Notes under the pieces: generated by a model
The model's database searches: none
What the model saw: the letters and a program-made list of their open reading frames with translations, nothing else
What the model was told of the DNA's origin: nothing
Shown here: in pieces, positions 31,471 to 41,886 of the stretch
Numbering within the stretch: position 1 is the stretch's first letter
Layout: each line of letters opens with the position of its first letter
Program-made: the position numbers and the translations under genes
Assembly (NCBI GenBank): GCA_002011125.2
Contig: MTMF02000009.1
Location: forward strand, 148,332-212,331
DNA from: Candidatus Hydrothermarchaeum profundi
GTDB lineage: Archaea > Hydrothermarchaeota > Hydrothermarchaeia > Hydrothermarchaeales > Hydrothermarchaeaceae
Direction: 5' to 3'
DNA: 64,000 nt

Positions 31471-32592
31471 ATGTCAATATCAGAGTATGCTTATGTAAAC
31501 GCCAGAGTTGGCGGGATGAGATCTTACTTATTAAGTGTAGCTGATCTAAAGTCCCTAATGGAAGTCCAGAGTTACGAAGACTGTATCTCACTTTTGAAAA
31601 ATACTGTATATGGTAAAGACATCTCAAAACTTTCATCTCTAACGCTAATGGAGATTGAAAACGTATTCACGAAGTCTCTTTTGATAGATTATGATAAGAT
31701 AGCAAAATCCCTGATGAGCGCTTATCCTAAAATGTTAGTTGAGGAGTTGCAGAAGAAATTTGAAGTCTCTGCCCTGAAGACTATAATAGAAATGAAGATA
31801 GCCGGATTCACAGAGAAAGAAATGAAAGGATATCCATGGATTTTAACAGAGATACTAACTGAACAGCTTATAGAAAAGCTAATGCAGTTAGAATCAGTTG
31901 AAGAGCTAATAGAGATATTAAAGTTCACAGAGTATTATAAAGCTTTAAAGGAAGCCATTCCAAAATATCAAGAAACTGGAGTAGCAACACCGTTTATAAT
32001 AGCTTTGGACAAACATCACTATACCGAAGTTGGCAAAGCCCTTGATAGACTCTCTGGTCTAGACCAAGATAGGGCTAGGTTATTAGTGGGAACTGAAATA
32101 GATGCTAAGAATATCATTATAGCTATTAGAGCAAGAGGACTTCCTGAAGAAGATGTTTGGGACAGCTTTATCCCCTACAGATATCGAGTGACAGACGATC
32201 TTCTTAGGAGCATTTTAACTGTTTCAAACCTAAATCAACTTTCCACAGAACTCCCGCAGTTCCGGTATACCAAAGTAATTTCTTCTGCTCTCAAAGAGTA
32301 CGAAAAAATTGGAGAAACCTTACCATATGACGCAGCATATGTTCCACTCATTATAGAAGCTGCAGAGGAATATGAGAAAACCGAGTCTTTTCTTCCATTC
32401 GAGCTATCTCTTAGGAGATTTCTATATGTATTAAACAAACAGGAATTCGGAGGAAATAGATTCCATTTGGGAGTCCCGCTTGCCTACCTACATTTAAAAG
32501 AAAATGAGGTGAAAAATCTTATAGCAATTCTAAAGGCTAAAGAGGTAGGTCTTTCCGCTGCAGAAATCGAAGGCCTAGTAGTATACGGATAA
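31471..32592 (+). CDS. atpC: A-type ATP synthase subunit C
   Basis: 373 residues, mostly helical, beginning EYAYVNARVGGMRSYLLS, with the three-fold DLI/LV repeats of the C/d subunit and GTEIDAKNIIIAIRARGL. Couples the central stalk to the membrane ring. It is not followed by F, A, B, D as in a standard atp operon; the next genes are a membrane protein and the MoxR operon, and I and K are 5-8 kb away on the other strand. Confidence 0.92.
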   Translation: MSISEYAYVNARVGGMRSYLLSVADLKSLMEVQSYEDCISLLKNTVYGKDISKLSSLTLMEIENVFTKSLLIDYDKIAKSLMSAYPKMLVEELQKKFEVSALKTIIEMKIAGFTEKEMKGYPWILTEILTEQLIEKLMQLESVEELIEILKFTEYYKALKEAIPKYQETGVATPFIIALDKHHYTEVGKALDRLSGLDQDRARLLVGTEIDAKNIIIAIRARGLPEEDVWDSFIPYRYRVTDDLLRSILTVSNLNQLSTELPQFRYTKVISSALKEYEKIGETLPYDAAYVPLIIEAAEEYEKTESFLPFELSLRRFLYVLNKQEFGGNRFHLGVPLAYLHLKENEVKNLIAILKAKEVGLSAAEIEGLVVYG

Positions 32593-32652
32593 TTCCCCCT
32601 GCTTTTTTACACCAAAAATATATTACGAAGTGAAAGAAAAAATAATTTTCCA

Positions 32653-33234
32653 ATGTCAAGAAATATCGAATTACTAGGTTACTTTCTTGGAGCCGGGTTC
32701 TTAGCAACTCTGCTAGTTGCGCTTGCCCCAATCACCACGGCGATAATAGGCAGAACAGGTTTCATAGAGGTAGTATTGCTTCTGATAGTACTCTATATTG
32801 CAAGTTATCTTGCTCTACGGGGGGGTGATATTCATCAAAGATTTCACCGAGTCACTAGGATAACTATAATAGCAATTTTCCTAGAATTAATTCTAATTGG
32901 AGGAGGCATTTTTGTGAGACTACTAAAGCTATCTGACGTTAAAGCATTCTTAGCACCGCTAGCTGTAATCTTCATATATGAATCCTTTAAGTTAGGTAAG
33001 AGGCTAAGGATAAAGAGGGGCAAAGTAACGGTAGTAGTTACTCAGAAACCTGAAAAGATAGAGAAAGAAGAAGAAGCTGCATACAAGTCATGGCGTATTC
33101 CCGACCTGAAGGAAAAAGTTCCTAGTACAGAATATTTTCCAACAGTGAAGAGGAGAAAGAAAAGGGCTCATCGAACCTCCCTAGTATCATCCCTTAAAAG
33201 GAGATCGGAGTTTATTAAAAAGGAGAAAGATTAA
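32653..33234 (+). CDS. four-TM membrane protein of unknown function
   Basis: 193 residues. Four hydrophobic stretches (FLGAGFLATLLVALAPI; VVLLLIVLYIASYLAL; TIIAIFLELILIGGGIFV; KAFLAPLAVIFIYESF) then a basic cytosolic tail ending SLKRRSEFIKKEKD. Its stop abuts the MoxR start directly, so it probably belongs to that operon. No family recognised. Confidence 0.6.
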   Translation: MSRNIELLGYFLGAGFLATLLVALAPITTAIIGRTGFIEVVLLLIVLYIASYLALRGGDIHQRFHRVTRITIIAIFLELILIGGGIFVRLLKLSDVKAFLAPLAVIFIYESFKLGKRLRIKRGKVTVVVTQKPEKIEKEEEAAYKSWRIPDLKEKVPSTEYFPTVKRRKKRAHRTSLVSSLKRRSEFIKKEKD

Positions 33235-34218
33235 ATGATACCTCAGACATTTTCGGACTTTGAAATAAAAAAAATGGAAAAATTGAAACTAGTTTTGAGC
33301 GAGATTAAGAAAGTAATAGTAGGACAAGACTATGTACTAAATAGACTACTCCTAGGATTATTATCCGATGGGCATATACTTCTAGAAGGAGTACCGGGCT
33401 TAGCAAAAACTATGATGGTTAGATCCCTAGCAAAAAGTGTAAAAAGCGACTTTAGGAGAATACAATTTACCCCTGACCTTTTACCAGCTGATCTAATAGG
33501 AACTAAAGTATTCGATCCAAAAAAAACAGAGTTCGTAACTAAAAAAGGTCCAATTTTTGCTAATTTTGTTTTAGCTGACGAGATAAATAGGGCCCCTCCA
33601 AAAGTTCAGAGTGCCTTGCTTGAAGCTATGCAAGAGCGGAGAGTAACAATAGGGGGGGAGACATATTCTCTACCAAAACCCTTCTTAGTTCTTGCCACTC
33701 AGAACCCTATCGAAATAGAGGGAACGTATCCCCTGCCAGAAGCCCAAATTGACAGATTCATGTTCAAAATAAATGTGGACTACCCAAATAAGGAAGAAGA
33801 AAAAGCTATAATCGATAGAATGGCCTCCGGAAGCCGGAGCGAAGTTGAATATGTATTAACTCCTAGAGAGCTTCTAGAGCTTCAACGACTAGTATATAAG
33901 GTGTATGTAGATGAGAAAGTGAAAAATTATATTGTCGACATAGTGTTTGCAAGTAGAAAACCCGCAGATTATGGCCTGGATGAATTGAATGATATTATAG
34001 AGTATGGAGCCAGTCCCCGGGCCTCTATATATATGACTCTGGCAGCTAAGGCAAATGCTCTCATGGAAGGTAGAAGCTACACTATCCCAGACGACGTAAA
34101 AGAGGTCGCGCCAGATATACTGCGACATAGGATAATACTCAGCTATGAAGCTCTAGTCGAAGAGCTATCGGTAGAATCGGTACTAAATAAGATCTTTGAG
34201 GCCATAGAGGTTCCATAG
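33235..34218 (+). CDS. MoxR-family AAA+ ATPase
   Basis: 327 residues. Walker [11 protein letters not shown], Walker [24 protein letters not shown], sensor 1 [23 protein letters not shown]. Typical MoxR. Works with the VWA proteins that follow; such pairs act as chaperones that mature metal-dependent or membrane enzymes. The client here is unknown. Confidence 0.95.
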   Translation: MIPQTFSDFEIKKMEKLKLVLSEIKKVIVGQDYVLNRLLLGLLSDGHILLEGVPGLAKTMMVRSLAKSVKSDFRRIQFTPDLLPADLIGTKVFDPKKTEFVTKKGPIFANFVLADEINRAPPKVQSALLEAMQERRVTIGGETYSLPKPFLVLATQNPIEIEGTYPLPEAQIDRFMFKINVDYPNKEEEKAIIDRMASGSRSEVEYVLTPRELLELQRLVYKVYVDEKVKNYIVDIVFASRKPADYGLDELNDIIEYGASPRASIYMTLAAKANALMEGRSYTIPDDVKEVAPDILRHRIILSYEALVEELSVESVLNKIFEAIEVP

Positions 34219-34220
34219 AA

Positions 34221-35129
34221 ATGGCCCCAGCGGAAGTTTCTGAGATAGTTAAAAAAGTCAGAGAGATAGAAATAAAAACTAAGTATTTCGTAGAAAGTCT
34301 TTTTCAAAGTGCTTATGTAAGCGTGTTTAAGGGGCGGGGGTTAGAGTTCTCTGAAGTTCGGGAATACCAATATGGAGACGAAATGCGCATTATAGATTGG
34401 ACTGTTTCTGCAAGGATGGGAAAACTATACGTAAAGAAGTTTGTCGAAGAAAGAGACTTAACGGTATTTATCCTCCTTGATGTTTCAGAAAGTTTAGAAA
34501 CCGGTACGGCAACTCTGCTTAAAAAAGAACTCCTGATTCGAATATGCGCTACGATAGCATATAGTGCATTAAAAAATAATGACCGAGCAGGACTAATTAT
34601 ATTCACCGACCGGATTGAGAAATTTATTCCGCCCAGAAAGAGAAGAGATCAACTATATAGAATTATCAGAGAAACAGTTGCATCAGATTTTAACAGTAAG
34701 CGAACCGACTTTAAGGTTGCAGTAGATTACCTAATGAAGGTCAATAAAGAAAGAGCTATAGTCTTTATCCTTTCTGACTTCCAGTTTCCCTCCTTAGATG
34801 AAGCAGTGAAATTGATAGCACGAGTTTCAAAAAAAAATGATACTATAGGAATAAGGATTATAGACCCGTCTGATTTTGAACTTCCTCCAGCGGGATTTGT
34901 ACACTTTATTGACCCCGAAACCCAAGAGGCATTAATCATCGATACTTCAGACCCAAACATTAGGGAGAGATATAGAAGACTCGCATTTCAAAAAAATATG
35001 CAAATAAAAAACGCATTAAACATTAAAAACTTCGAATTAATAGAGATATCAACCGCAGAAGATTACGTGAAGCCGTTGCTAAGATTCTTTAAACTCAGAG
35101 AAAAGCGGTTAGGGAGGGCAAGGTATTGA
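34221..35129 (+). CDS. DUF58 protein (VWA-like)
   Basis: 302 residues: RGLEFSEVREYQYGDEMRIIDWTVSARMG is the DUF58 signature; VFILLDVSESLETG is a VWA-like MIDAS strand. Follows MoxR by two bases and overlaps the VWA gene by four. Lacks N-terminal TM helices that some DUF58 proteins have, so cytosolic. Confidence 0.93.
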   Translation: MAPAEVSEIVKKVREIEIKTKYFVESLFQSAYVSVFKGRGLEFSEVREYQYGDEMRIIDWTVSARMGKLYVKKFVEERDLTVFILLDVSESLETGTATLLKKELLIRICATIAYSALKNNDRAGLIIFTDRIEKFIPPRKRRDQLYRIIRETVASDFNSKRTDFKVAVDYLMKVNKERAIVFILSDFQFPSLDEAVKLIARVSKKNDTIGIRIIDPSDFELPPAGFVHFIDPETQEALIIDTSDPNIRERYRRLAFQKNMQIKNALNIKNFELIEISTAEDYVKPLLRFFKLREKRLGRARY

Positions 35130-36058
35130 AATTCGAAGAACCCATGAGGCTTCTGCTCTTGATATTAATACCTATGCTGATATATTTATATCATATCTCC
35201 CTGAAGAGAAAAAAAATAATTGCAATAAAATTTGGAAATTTTGATACCCTTAAAAAAGCTACTGTTGGCACATTACCTTATAAAAACTATGTGCCCTTAA
35301 TACTTAAGTCTCTTATTTTAGTAAGTCTAATTATCACACTAGCAGGGCCACAGACAGAAACTACTATAAAGACGACTTCAACTGATGTAGTACTCACAAT
35401 AGATGTTTCAGGTAGCATGTTGGCAAAAGATTTTCCGCCCAATAGGCTCGAGGCAGCAAAGGAATCAGCTAAAGTTTTTTTAAAAGAACTCGGTAGGGGA
35501 GATAGAGTAGGGATAGTAACTTTTTCAGGCGCAAGTTATGTGATCAGCCCAATAGGTGAAGACATAGAAGAAGCTGAAGAAAAAATAGATTCTATAGACA
35601 TAGGAGCAGAGGACGGTACAGCGATTGGCGACGGCATAATAACGTCAGTAAGTCTTTTAGGCGGCTCTATAGGGAAGAAGAAAGTAATTGTGCTCTTAAG
35701 TGATGGCGAAAATAATAGAGGGAGTTCTCCGAGAGAAGCAGCGGTTTTTGCAAAGAATTCAGGCGTAACAATTTATACCATTGGGATAGGAACTACTAAA
35801 GGTGGATTTATACCTGGAACTAACGAAGTCGTAGGATTAGATGAAGAACTTTTGAAAGATATCGCTGAAAGTACAGGAGGTGAATATTCAAGAGCCACAA
35901 CTCAAGAAGCTCTTAAGAAAATTTATTCTGAGATAGGCAAGAAGATCACTCTGGAAACAGGAACTGAAGACATATCCATATATTTTGTTGTAATTGCAAC
36001 ATTTCTCCTGTTAACAGACTTTATACTTATGTCCACTAAATATAGAGCGTTACCATGA
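35126..36058 (+). CDS. BatA-like VWA membrane protein
   Basis: 310 residues. Two N-terminal TM helices (LLLLILIPMLIYLYHI; VPLILKSLILVSLIITLAG), a VWA domain with MIDAS DVSGSM...T-FSG...SDG, and a C-terminal TM (ISIYFVVIATFLLLTDFI). Starts with TTG overlapping the DUF58 stop. Together with the next gene it matches the aerotolerance-like (Bat) layout MoxR-DUF58-VWA-BatD. Confidence 0.9.
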   Translation: MKFEEPMRLLLLILIPMLIYLYHISLKRKKIIAIKFGNFDTLKKATVGTLPYKNYVPLILKSLILVSLIITLAGPQTETTIKTTSTDVVLTIDVSGSMLAKDFPPNRLEAAKESAKVFLKELGRGDRVGIVTFSGASYVISPIGEDIEEAEEKIDSIDIGAEDGTAIGDGIITSVSLLGGSIGKKKVIVLLSDGENNRGSSPREAAVFAKNSGVTIYTIGIGTTKGGFIPGTNEVVGLDEELLKDIAESTGGEYSRATTQEALKKIYSEIGKKITLETGTEDISIYFVVIATFLLLTDFILMSTKYRALP

Positions 36059-36067
36059 GGCGAAAAA

Positions 36068-37012
36068 ATGAAGAAAATTTTGATCTTTCTGCTTTTAATA
36101 CCCCTCATACAGGGGGCGACGCCAAAAATTATATTTCAAAAGACCATTGATAAAGATACATTACTCTTAGGAGAACCAGTAGTTGTTTATCTTATCCTAG
36201 AAAATAAAGGTGACATCCCCATAAAGGATATAAGGATCATCGATACCATGGATATGCCGGGGATTCAAGAATATCAACAGAACATTAGTGAATTACCTCC
36301 AAAATCTTCGATTCGCTTAGAATATAGCAGAGTTATACCAAAGAAAGAGGGAAACTATACACTTCCTCCAGCAAAGCTAGAATATTATGACCCAGAAATT
36401 GGCAGAACAATAGAGATAGAAACAGAATCATTAAAGTTTAGCGTCATATCTGCTATTTATAATGCCACAGGAAATGTTTCAACCAAATATAGCGTGGTTA
36501 GTGATGTAAGAAATGAAAGCGAAGAAAAGGTTCTCTATCAAAAAGTTGTTACTGAGAAAAAAACAAAGATAGATTTCGTGGCGTTCTCGATATTGGGAGT
36601 TGGATTTCTGGGTTTTATTGGATTAGTTGCATATGCCTATTCAAGACGAAATAGATTAAAATCAACGCTTCCTAAAACGCCGCAGGAGGATGATAATATA
36701 AAAGAAAAACTAATTGAAGCCAAAACTCTCTATTACTCTGACGAAGACCCTGTAAAGGCGTTTAGCATAATATCAGATGAACTAAGAAATCTCATAAAAA
36801 ATAAATTTTCCATTAAAGGCACGCTTACAAATAAAGAGTATATCAATTTATTAAAAAATAAAAAAATAAATGAAGACGTTACCAGCAAGGTTAAATATAT
36901 TCTCGACTTTTGCGACCAAGTGAAATTCGCTAGACTTACACCAAGCGGCGAGGAATTCTATGACGTTGTCTACCAGTTCGAAGAAGTCAGAAGATATCTC
37001 ATAAGCCTTTAG
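36068..37012 (+). CDS. BatD-like protein with CARDB-type domain
   Basis: 314 residues. Signal peptide (ILIFLLLIPLIQGA), extracytoplasmic domain with PVVVYLILENKGDIPIKDIRIIDTMD (CARDB-like), TM helix (IDFVAFSILGVGFLGFIGLVAYAY) and a helical cytosolic part with DEDPVKAFSIISDELRNLI. Last gene of the Bat-like operon. Its partner in the membrane is probably the VWA protein. Confidence 0.75.
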   Translation: MKKILIFLLLIPLIQGATPKIIFQKTIDKDTLLLGEPVVVYLILENKGDIPIKDIRIIDTMDMPGIQEYQQNISELPPKSSIRLEYSRVIPKKEGNYTLPPAKLEYYDPEIGRTIEIETESLKFSVISAIYNATGNVSTKYSVVSDVRNESEEKVLYQKVVTEKKTKIDFVAFSILGVGFLGFIGLVAYAYSRRNRLKSTLPKTPQEDDNIKEKLIEAKTLYYSDEDPVKAFSIISDELRNLIKNKFSIKGTLTNKEYINLLKNKKINEDVTSKVKYILDFCDQVKFARLTPSGEEFYDVVYQFEEVRRYLISL

Positions 37013-37039
37013 AAATAAAAGCTAAGCTGCCCAGAATAT

Positions 37040-37384
37040 TTAACTGGGCAACTTTCCTATAAACATAAAGGCTATAACTAACCCGTACAGTGCAATTCCT
37101 TCAGCGAGAGCTACGATAATCAAACCCCAAGTTGAAACCTCGGGTTTCTCAGCAATAGCTCCCATAGCCGCTGACCCAGCATGGCCAATAGCGTATCCTG
37201 CGCCCAATGCTGCTAGGCCCATTGTTAGGGCTGCCGCCAATGCAATGCCAAAGACCCTAATATCCTGCTGGTAACTTATTCCACTTAATACTTCTCCTGT
37301 CTCCCCTTGCGGAAGCTCTTCTTGAGCAAATGCTAAACCGGCCGACAGGGTTAATAACAGAACGGTCCATGCAACAATCTTCAT
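37040..37384 (-). CDS. atpK: A-type ATP synthase proteolipid subunit K (c ring)
   Basis: 114 residues. A cleavable-looking signal sequence (VAWTVLLLTLSAGLAFAQ), then one helical hairpin: GIALAAALTMGLAALGAGYAIG and GLIIVALAEGIALYGLVIAFMF. The ion-carrying Glu lies in ALAEGIALYG. No Na+-type Gln/Ser pattern stands out, so ion use is undecided. ATG 37,384 has GGTGAT upstream. Follows atpI by 34 bases. Confidence 0.92.
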   Translation of the reverse strand: MKIVAWTVLLLTLSAGLAFAQEELPQGETGEVLSGISYQQDIRVFGIALAAALTMGLAALGAGYAIGHAGSAAMGAIAEKPEVSTWGLIIVALAEGIALYGLVIAFMFIGKLPS

Positions 37385-37418
37385 ACCGATCACCTGTCCA
37401 AAATTTCTATTTGGATAT

Positions 37419-39416
37419 TTAAAGTTTTTGTTCTATATAAGTATATCTCCTAATCGCTTTAAATGGATTAAAGCTTTTTCCTTCTCCTGAATAGAATTTT
37501 GAGAAAATCTCATAGTAATGCAACCTTAGAGTCTGAATAAATGAAACAAACATCTCTATACCAAGAATAAATAGGTTCCCAAGAACAAAAACAAAAGCTT
37601 TTCCGGCAAATCCCACAATAGTTGGAGGCATCGAATCCATAACTAAAACCATCATAGAACTTAAGGCTTCATGAATGATAGCGAGAATGACGATCCTTAT
37701 GAATGATATACTATTAACCAAATATCTAAAGAGATTCTCATATGTCTCGAAGAGGGACCATACGAGGCTAATTTTCGTAACCCTCCATTCACCGATCACC
37801 ATCACCAGTAGCGGAAGAGCTAGTAAAGGGAAAATTAAAGGATCGTCTATAAGCGAGAAAATATCTGTCCCATGCTTTGTGACTAAAATTGTTCCTCCAA
37901 GAAGAAGCCAGATCCCCGCTACACCATAAGGCCCAACGAATGCATCAGCGTACTTTTTATGCATAATTTCATTTGCCATATTCAGTATGCATGAAAGGAT
38001 CAATATTCCTATTCCCACCCTTAATGAAAATTTAATAGCCTCTGGTATATGATGCAACGGACTTTTCCATAAGGGGTGAATCACTCCTTCAAGACCAAAC
38101 ACTGAACCGTAAATTGCGCCTGCTATTATTGAAAAAAATCCGCAGAGTATTATAGTCCTACCTAGCCTCTTTACCTGAATATTCGGCGTTTCAAGTCTTA
38201 CCCCTAGATAATACCCTAAAGCCATCAGTATTAACCCCTGACCTACGTCACCAAACATTAATCCAAAGATCAATGGGAAAGTCAATGCAATAACGCTTGT
38301 TGGATCGATTTCATGATAATTTGGTGCCCCATAGGTCATCGTAATTAATTCTAGACTTTCAGTGGGTTTTGGATTTTTAAGTAACGTAGGCGGCTCTTCA
38401 TCTTCCTCAGGGTCACTAATCCAAACTACAGAATAGCCATCTGATGCTCTTTCGATGATCTCCCTCGCCTCATTAACTAGATGAAGAGGCACCCAGCCTC
38501 TTAATAGATACGTCCGAGAGGTCCTGCCAAAAAAGGTATTAGCCTCATCCATAAATTTTTCAATCTGAAGAGTTTCTTTCATTAAAAGAAGATTCCCGTA
38601 TTCAGCGTCTGAGAGCTTCTTAAGTTCCTTATATAGATTCTCTTCCTCTTTCTTTATCGATGCTAATTCTGAGTCCGCTTTTTCTTTAGCACTATTTAAG
38701 TCTAGAAGGGATATATTAAACGGAATACTTATCTCCTCAAACCTCCGTAATCGTAGAGCCCTCCCAATATCTACTTCAAATTTTCTTGGATAAATTACTA
38801 ATATAAGCGAGTTCTTTTTGTCAAGTTCTACTGACTGATAAGCAAATAAATCTGTAATCTCTTTTATATTTTCATCTAATTTTTCAATTTCTTTTGTAGG
38901 TATCACTCCAAAAACTGCAAGCATGGTCTTAAAGCCTTTTAGATCTCTAGGTCCAACCCCAAGTTTTTCCAGCTTACTTAACACGTCTTTAGCGTTCTCC
39001 CACTCCTCTTTTTCCTTTTTAAGCTTCTCAAGTTCTGATGATATCCTATTAACTTTTTCTTCTAAGAAGTATATCTTATCCTCAATTTCATCAAAAAGTT
39101 TCTCAACAGGGACTTCCTCAACCTTTTTCTTATTTACCTGTTCTCCCAAGAATTGGCTTACAATAGACTGATCCTTTCTTTCTCGAACAAGGTTAAAAAC
39201 TTCAAGTATTCCATCGATCTTTGAGAGGAGTTCAGAAGAATTAACTTTTACCCAACTACTTTTTCCAGCACTTAAATTAAGAGACTTATATAACGGAGTC
39301 TCTTTTATATCAATTAACTGTATTACCCCCCTCTCCTTTAGTTCTCGTAGAATGTCTTCTCTTTTTTCCTCAAGTATTACCGCATCTAATCTCTTCATCC
39401 TTACCGGTTTTAACAT
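37419..39416 (-). CDS. atpI: A-type ATP synthase subunit I (a subunit)
   Basis: 665 residues. Cytosolic coiled-coil half (about 1-345) and a membrane half with about eight TM helices from FGLMFGDVGQGLILMALGYYLG onward. Key region: YLVNSISFIRIVILAIIHEALSSMM with the conserved Arg for ion transfer, and FVSFIQTLRLHYYEIFSKFYSGEGKSFNPF. Overlaps the cbiA/cfbB stop by seven bases. Anchors the stators and forms the ion half channels with subunit K. Confidence 0.94.
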   Translation of the reverse strand: MLKPVRMKRLDAVILEEKREDILRELKERGVIQLIDIKETPLYKSLNLSAGKSSWVKVNSSELLSKIDGILEVFNLVRERKDQSIVSQFLGEQVNKKKVEEVPVEKLFDEIEDKIYFLEEKVNRISSELEKLKKEKEEWENAKDVLSKLEKLGVGPRDLKGFKTMLAVFGVIPTKEIEKLDENIKEITDLFAYQSVELDKKNSLILVIYPRKFEVDIGRALRLRRFEEISIPFNISLLDLNSAKEKADSELASIKKEEENLYKELKKLSDAEYGNLLLMKETLQIEKFMDEANTFFGRTSRTYLLRGWVPLHLVNEAREIIERASDGYSVVWISDPEEDEEPPTLLKNPKPTESLELITMTYGAPNYHEIDPTSVIALTFPLIFGLMFGDVGQGLILMALGYYLGVRLETPNIQVKRLGRTIILCGFFSIIAGAIYGSVFGLEGVIHPLWKSPLHHIPEAIKFSLRVGIGILILSCILNMANEIMHKKYADAFVGPYGVAGIWLLLGGTILVTKHGTDIFSLIDDPLIFPLLALPLLVMVIGEWRVTKISLVWSLFETYENLFRYLVNSISFIRIVILAIIHEALSSMMVLVMDSMPPTIVGFAGKAFVFVLGNLFILGIEMFVSFIQTLRLHYYEIFSKFYSGEGKSFNPFKAIRRYTYIEQKL

Positions 39417-40789
39417 TGCATCACTTCTTTTGCAGTGCTGAGGAAATTTTTAACCATTTCTGGATATGAAAGGACATGTACGTGCATATAATTGGCCAAC
39501 GTGTTTTTAAGTAAGAGGCCGTCATGCAGTCCGTCTACCCCCTTACCCCTTTCTACTTTATAAACATATCGGATGTTACTCAAAAATTCTATTTTTGAAT
39601 AGTGGAACTCATGCCCGATTATCTGTGCTCCTTTCTTTGCAATTGGGCTATCACGAAAGGCTTTATTTTTAACATAGCCCAGCGCCTGAAATCTCTTCAA
39701 CATTTTTGTTTTAATCGGCAAAAAACCCACCATTTTGTATTCCTCTTCCTCCTTAGTGGTAAGGCTTTCACCGAGGTACATTAATCCCCCGCATTCAGCA
39801 TAAGTAGGCTTACCTGAATCACAAAATTCATAAATATCATTCTTCAGGGAGACATTAACTTCAAGTTCTCTTGCAAATATTTCAGGATATCCTCCACCGA
39901 TATATAGGGCATCAATATCAGGCAACCTCCGATCCTTGATAGAATTTATGTATATTATTTCAGCGCCATTAGCTGCGAATGCATCTATATTATCCTGATA
40001 GTAAAAAGTGAACACTTCGTCTCTAATGAAACCGAGCCTTACGTTTATGCTTTTATTAGGTGCGAATATCGGGTTCTGCTTTACTTTTCTCATGCTTTTA
40101 GCTTGCTCGGCTATTTTGATAATAGCATCTACGTCTATATAACTCTCAACTACCTCTGCGAGGTCGTCAAAAAGTTTGTTTAACTTTTTCCGCTCATATG
40201 CCGGTATAAGCCCCAAATGTCTCTCCGGTATAAAAACCCTTTCATCCTTCGGCAATACTCCTATTACCCTCATTTTAGCAAGATTTTCTACAGCAAGCTT
40301 GGCCTTCATAGCATGTCTCGGATTTCCAAGTCTATTAAGGATAACCCCCTCTATATCTACATCCTTATCAAATACTTTATAGCCTAACACCAATGGAGCA
40401 GCTGTCCTAGCGATTCTCTCAACATTAGCTATTAGTATCACAGGCGATTTTAGGATTTTGCTAACATGCGCTGTGCTACCTTTTTCATCAATAGGATGAT
40501 AAGAATCATACAATCCCATAGTACCTTCTATAACTGCGATATCCCCCCCCTCAGCGCTCCTTTGAAAAGTACAAAGTATATCTTGAGGAGTCATCATAAA
40601 TGCATCTAGATTGCGGGAATATCTGCCTGTAGCATAGTGGTGATAGCTAGGATCTATGAAGTCTGGACCTACTTTAAAAGGTCTAACATCTAATCCCCTA
40701 TTACGCAGTGCACGCATTAATCCAATAGAGACAACGGTTTTGCCTGCCCAACTACTCGTACCACTAAGTATTATCCTAGGTATATGCAT
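39410..40789 (-). CDS. cobyrinate / Ni-sirohydrochlorin a,c-diamide synthase
   Basis: About 459 residues from ATG 40,789. P-loop SGTSSWAGKTVVSIGL, VGPDFIDPSYH, EGTMGLYD, and a glutamine amidotransferase domain with YAECGGLMYLGESL and the late His (GHEFHYS). Cuts ammonia from Gln and amidates the a and c side chains of a tetrapyrrole. The family includes CbiA (cobalamin) and CfbB (coenzyme F430); motifs do not decide. A TATA-like TTTTTATATT lies about 20 bases before the ATG and no SD, so leaderless. Divergent from asd. Confidence 0.92.
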   Translation of the reverse strand: MHIPRIILSGTSSWAGKTVVSIGLMRALRNRGLDVRPFKVGPDFIDPSYHHYATGRYSRNLDAFMMTPQDILCTFQRSAEGGDIAVIEGTMGLYDSYHPIDEKGSTAHVSKILKSPVILIANVERIARTAAPLVLGYKVFDKDVDIEGVILNRLGNPRHAMKAKLAVENLAKMRVIGVLPKDERVFIPERHLGLIPAYERKKLNKLFDDLAEVVESYIDVDAIIKIAEQAKSMRKVKQNPIFAPNKSINVRLGFIRDEVFTFYYQDNIDAFAANGAEIIYINSIKDRRLPDIDALYIGGGYPEIFARELEVNVSLKNDIYEFCDSGKPTYAECGGLMYLGESLTTKEEEEYKMVGFLPIKTKMLKRFQALGYVKNKAFRDSPIAKKGAQIIGHEFHYSKIEFLSNIRYVYKVERGKGVDGLHDGLLLKNTLANYMHVHVLSYPEMVKNFLSTAKEVMQC

Positions 40790-40842
40790 TGTTGGAAAAA
40801 TATAAAAAGCCCGATTATAAACTTTTCCGAATGGTGTGACAA

Positions 40843-41886
40843 ATGAAAAAAGTAGCGGTTTTGGGTGCAACCGGAATGGTTGGGCAGAGGTTTGTGCAAC
40901 TTTTGATGGGCCATCCATTTTTCAAACTGGTAGACCTATGTGCCTCTGAAAGATCGGCCGGCAAACGGTATAAAGAGGCTACTAGATGGATGCTTGACGC
41001 CGAAATGCCTGAGAAAGTAGCTGACTTAGAGGTAAAGAGGATCGACCCAAATTTAATCGACGCTGACATCGTATTCTCAGCGCTACCTAAAGAAGTGGCA
41101 AAAAATGTTGAACCAAAGTTTGCAGAGGCGGGGTTCATCGTATCAAGCAACGCATCTGCCTTTCGAATGGTGGAAGACATTCCCTTGCTCATCCCAGAAG
41201 TTAACCCTGAACATTTAGAGCTCATCGAAGTACAGAGGGAGAACAGGGGCTGGGATGGAGCGATTATAACTAATCCTAATTGTACTACTATTATGGCAAT
41301 GCTACCATTAAAGCCTATTTACGACAATTTTGGTTTGAGAAGGGTTATTGTGACTAGCATGCAGGCCTTGTCTGGTGCAGGCTACTCTGGAGTAGTATCT
41401 ATGGCTATATTAGATAACTTAATTCCGTTTATTAGGGGTGAAGAAGAAAAAGTTGAGACTGAAGGACTTAAAATCTTTGGAAAATTCGAAGATAATAAGA
41501 TAACCAAAGCGGGTTTTAAGATATCTGCCTCCTGTAATAGAGTAAATGTCCTTGATGGCCATACTGAATCGATTTTTGTTGAAGTTGAGGAGGATTGTTC
41601 GGTAGATGATGTCAAAGAAGTTCTTAGAAAATTCAGAGGACTTCCCCAGAAACTGAAGCTTCCAACTGCTCCGCAGAATCCTATTATTGTTAGGGAAGAA
41701 GAAGATAGGCCCCAGCCCAGGTTAGATAGACTACAACAAGGCGGAATGAGCGTTAGTGTTGGCAGGATCAGGGAGGACCCTGTGTTTGACTTCAAGTTTA
41801 CGTCAATGGGCCATAATACGATTAGAGGCGCGGCTGGAGCATCTATATTGAATGCAGAACTCTTACTTAAAAAAAATAAAGCTTAA
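40843..41886 (+). CDS. asd: aspartate-semialdehyde dehydrogenase
   Basis: 347 residues. NADP-binding [18 protein letters not shown], active-site Cys in TNPNCTTIM, and [18 protein letters not shown] with the catalytic His. Archaeal/fungal-type. Makes aspartate semialdehyde for lysine, threonine and methionine; dapA and dapB, which use it, are 18 kb downstream. The stop codon lies inside the palindromic terminator. Confidence 0.96.
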   Translation: MKKVAVLGATGMVGQRFVQLLMGHPFFKLVDLCASERSAGKRYKEATRWMLDAEMPEKVADLEVKRIDPNLIDADIVFSALPKEVAKNVEPKFAEAGFIVSSNASAFRMVEDIPLLIPEVNPEHLELIEVQRENRGWDGAIITNPNCTTIMAMLPLKPIYDNFGLRRVIVTSMQALSGAGYSGVVSMAILDNLIPFIRGEEEKVETEGLKIFGKFEDNKITKAGFKISASCNRVNVLDGHTESIFVEVEEDCSVDDVKEVLRKFRGLPQKLKLPTAPQNPIIVREEEDRPQPRLDRLQQGGMSVSVGRIREDPVFDFKFTSMGHNTIRGAAGASILNAELLLKKNKA

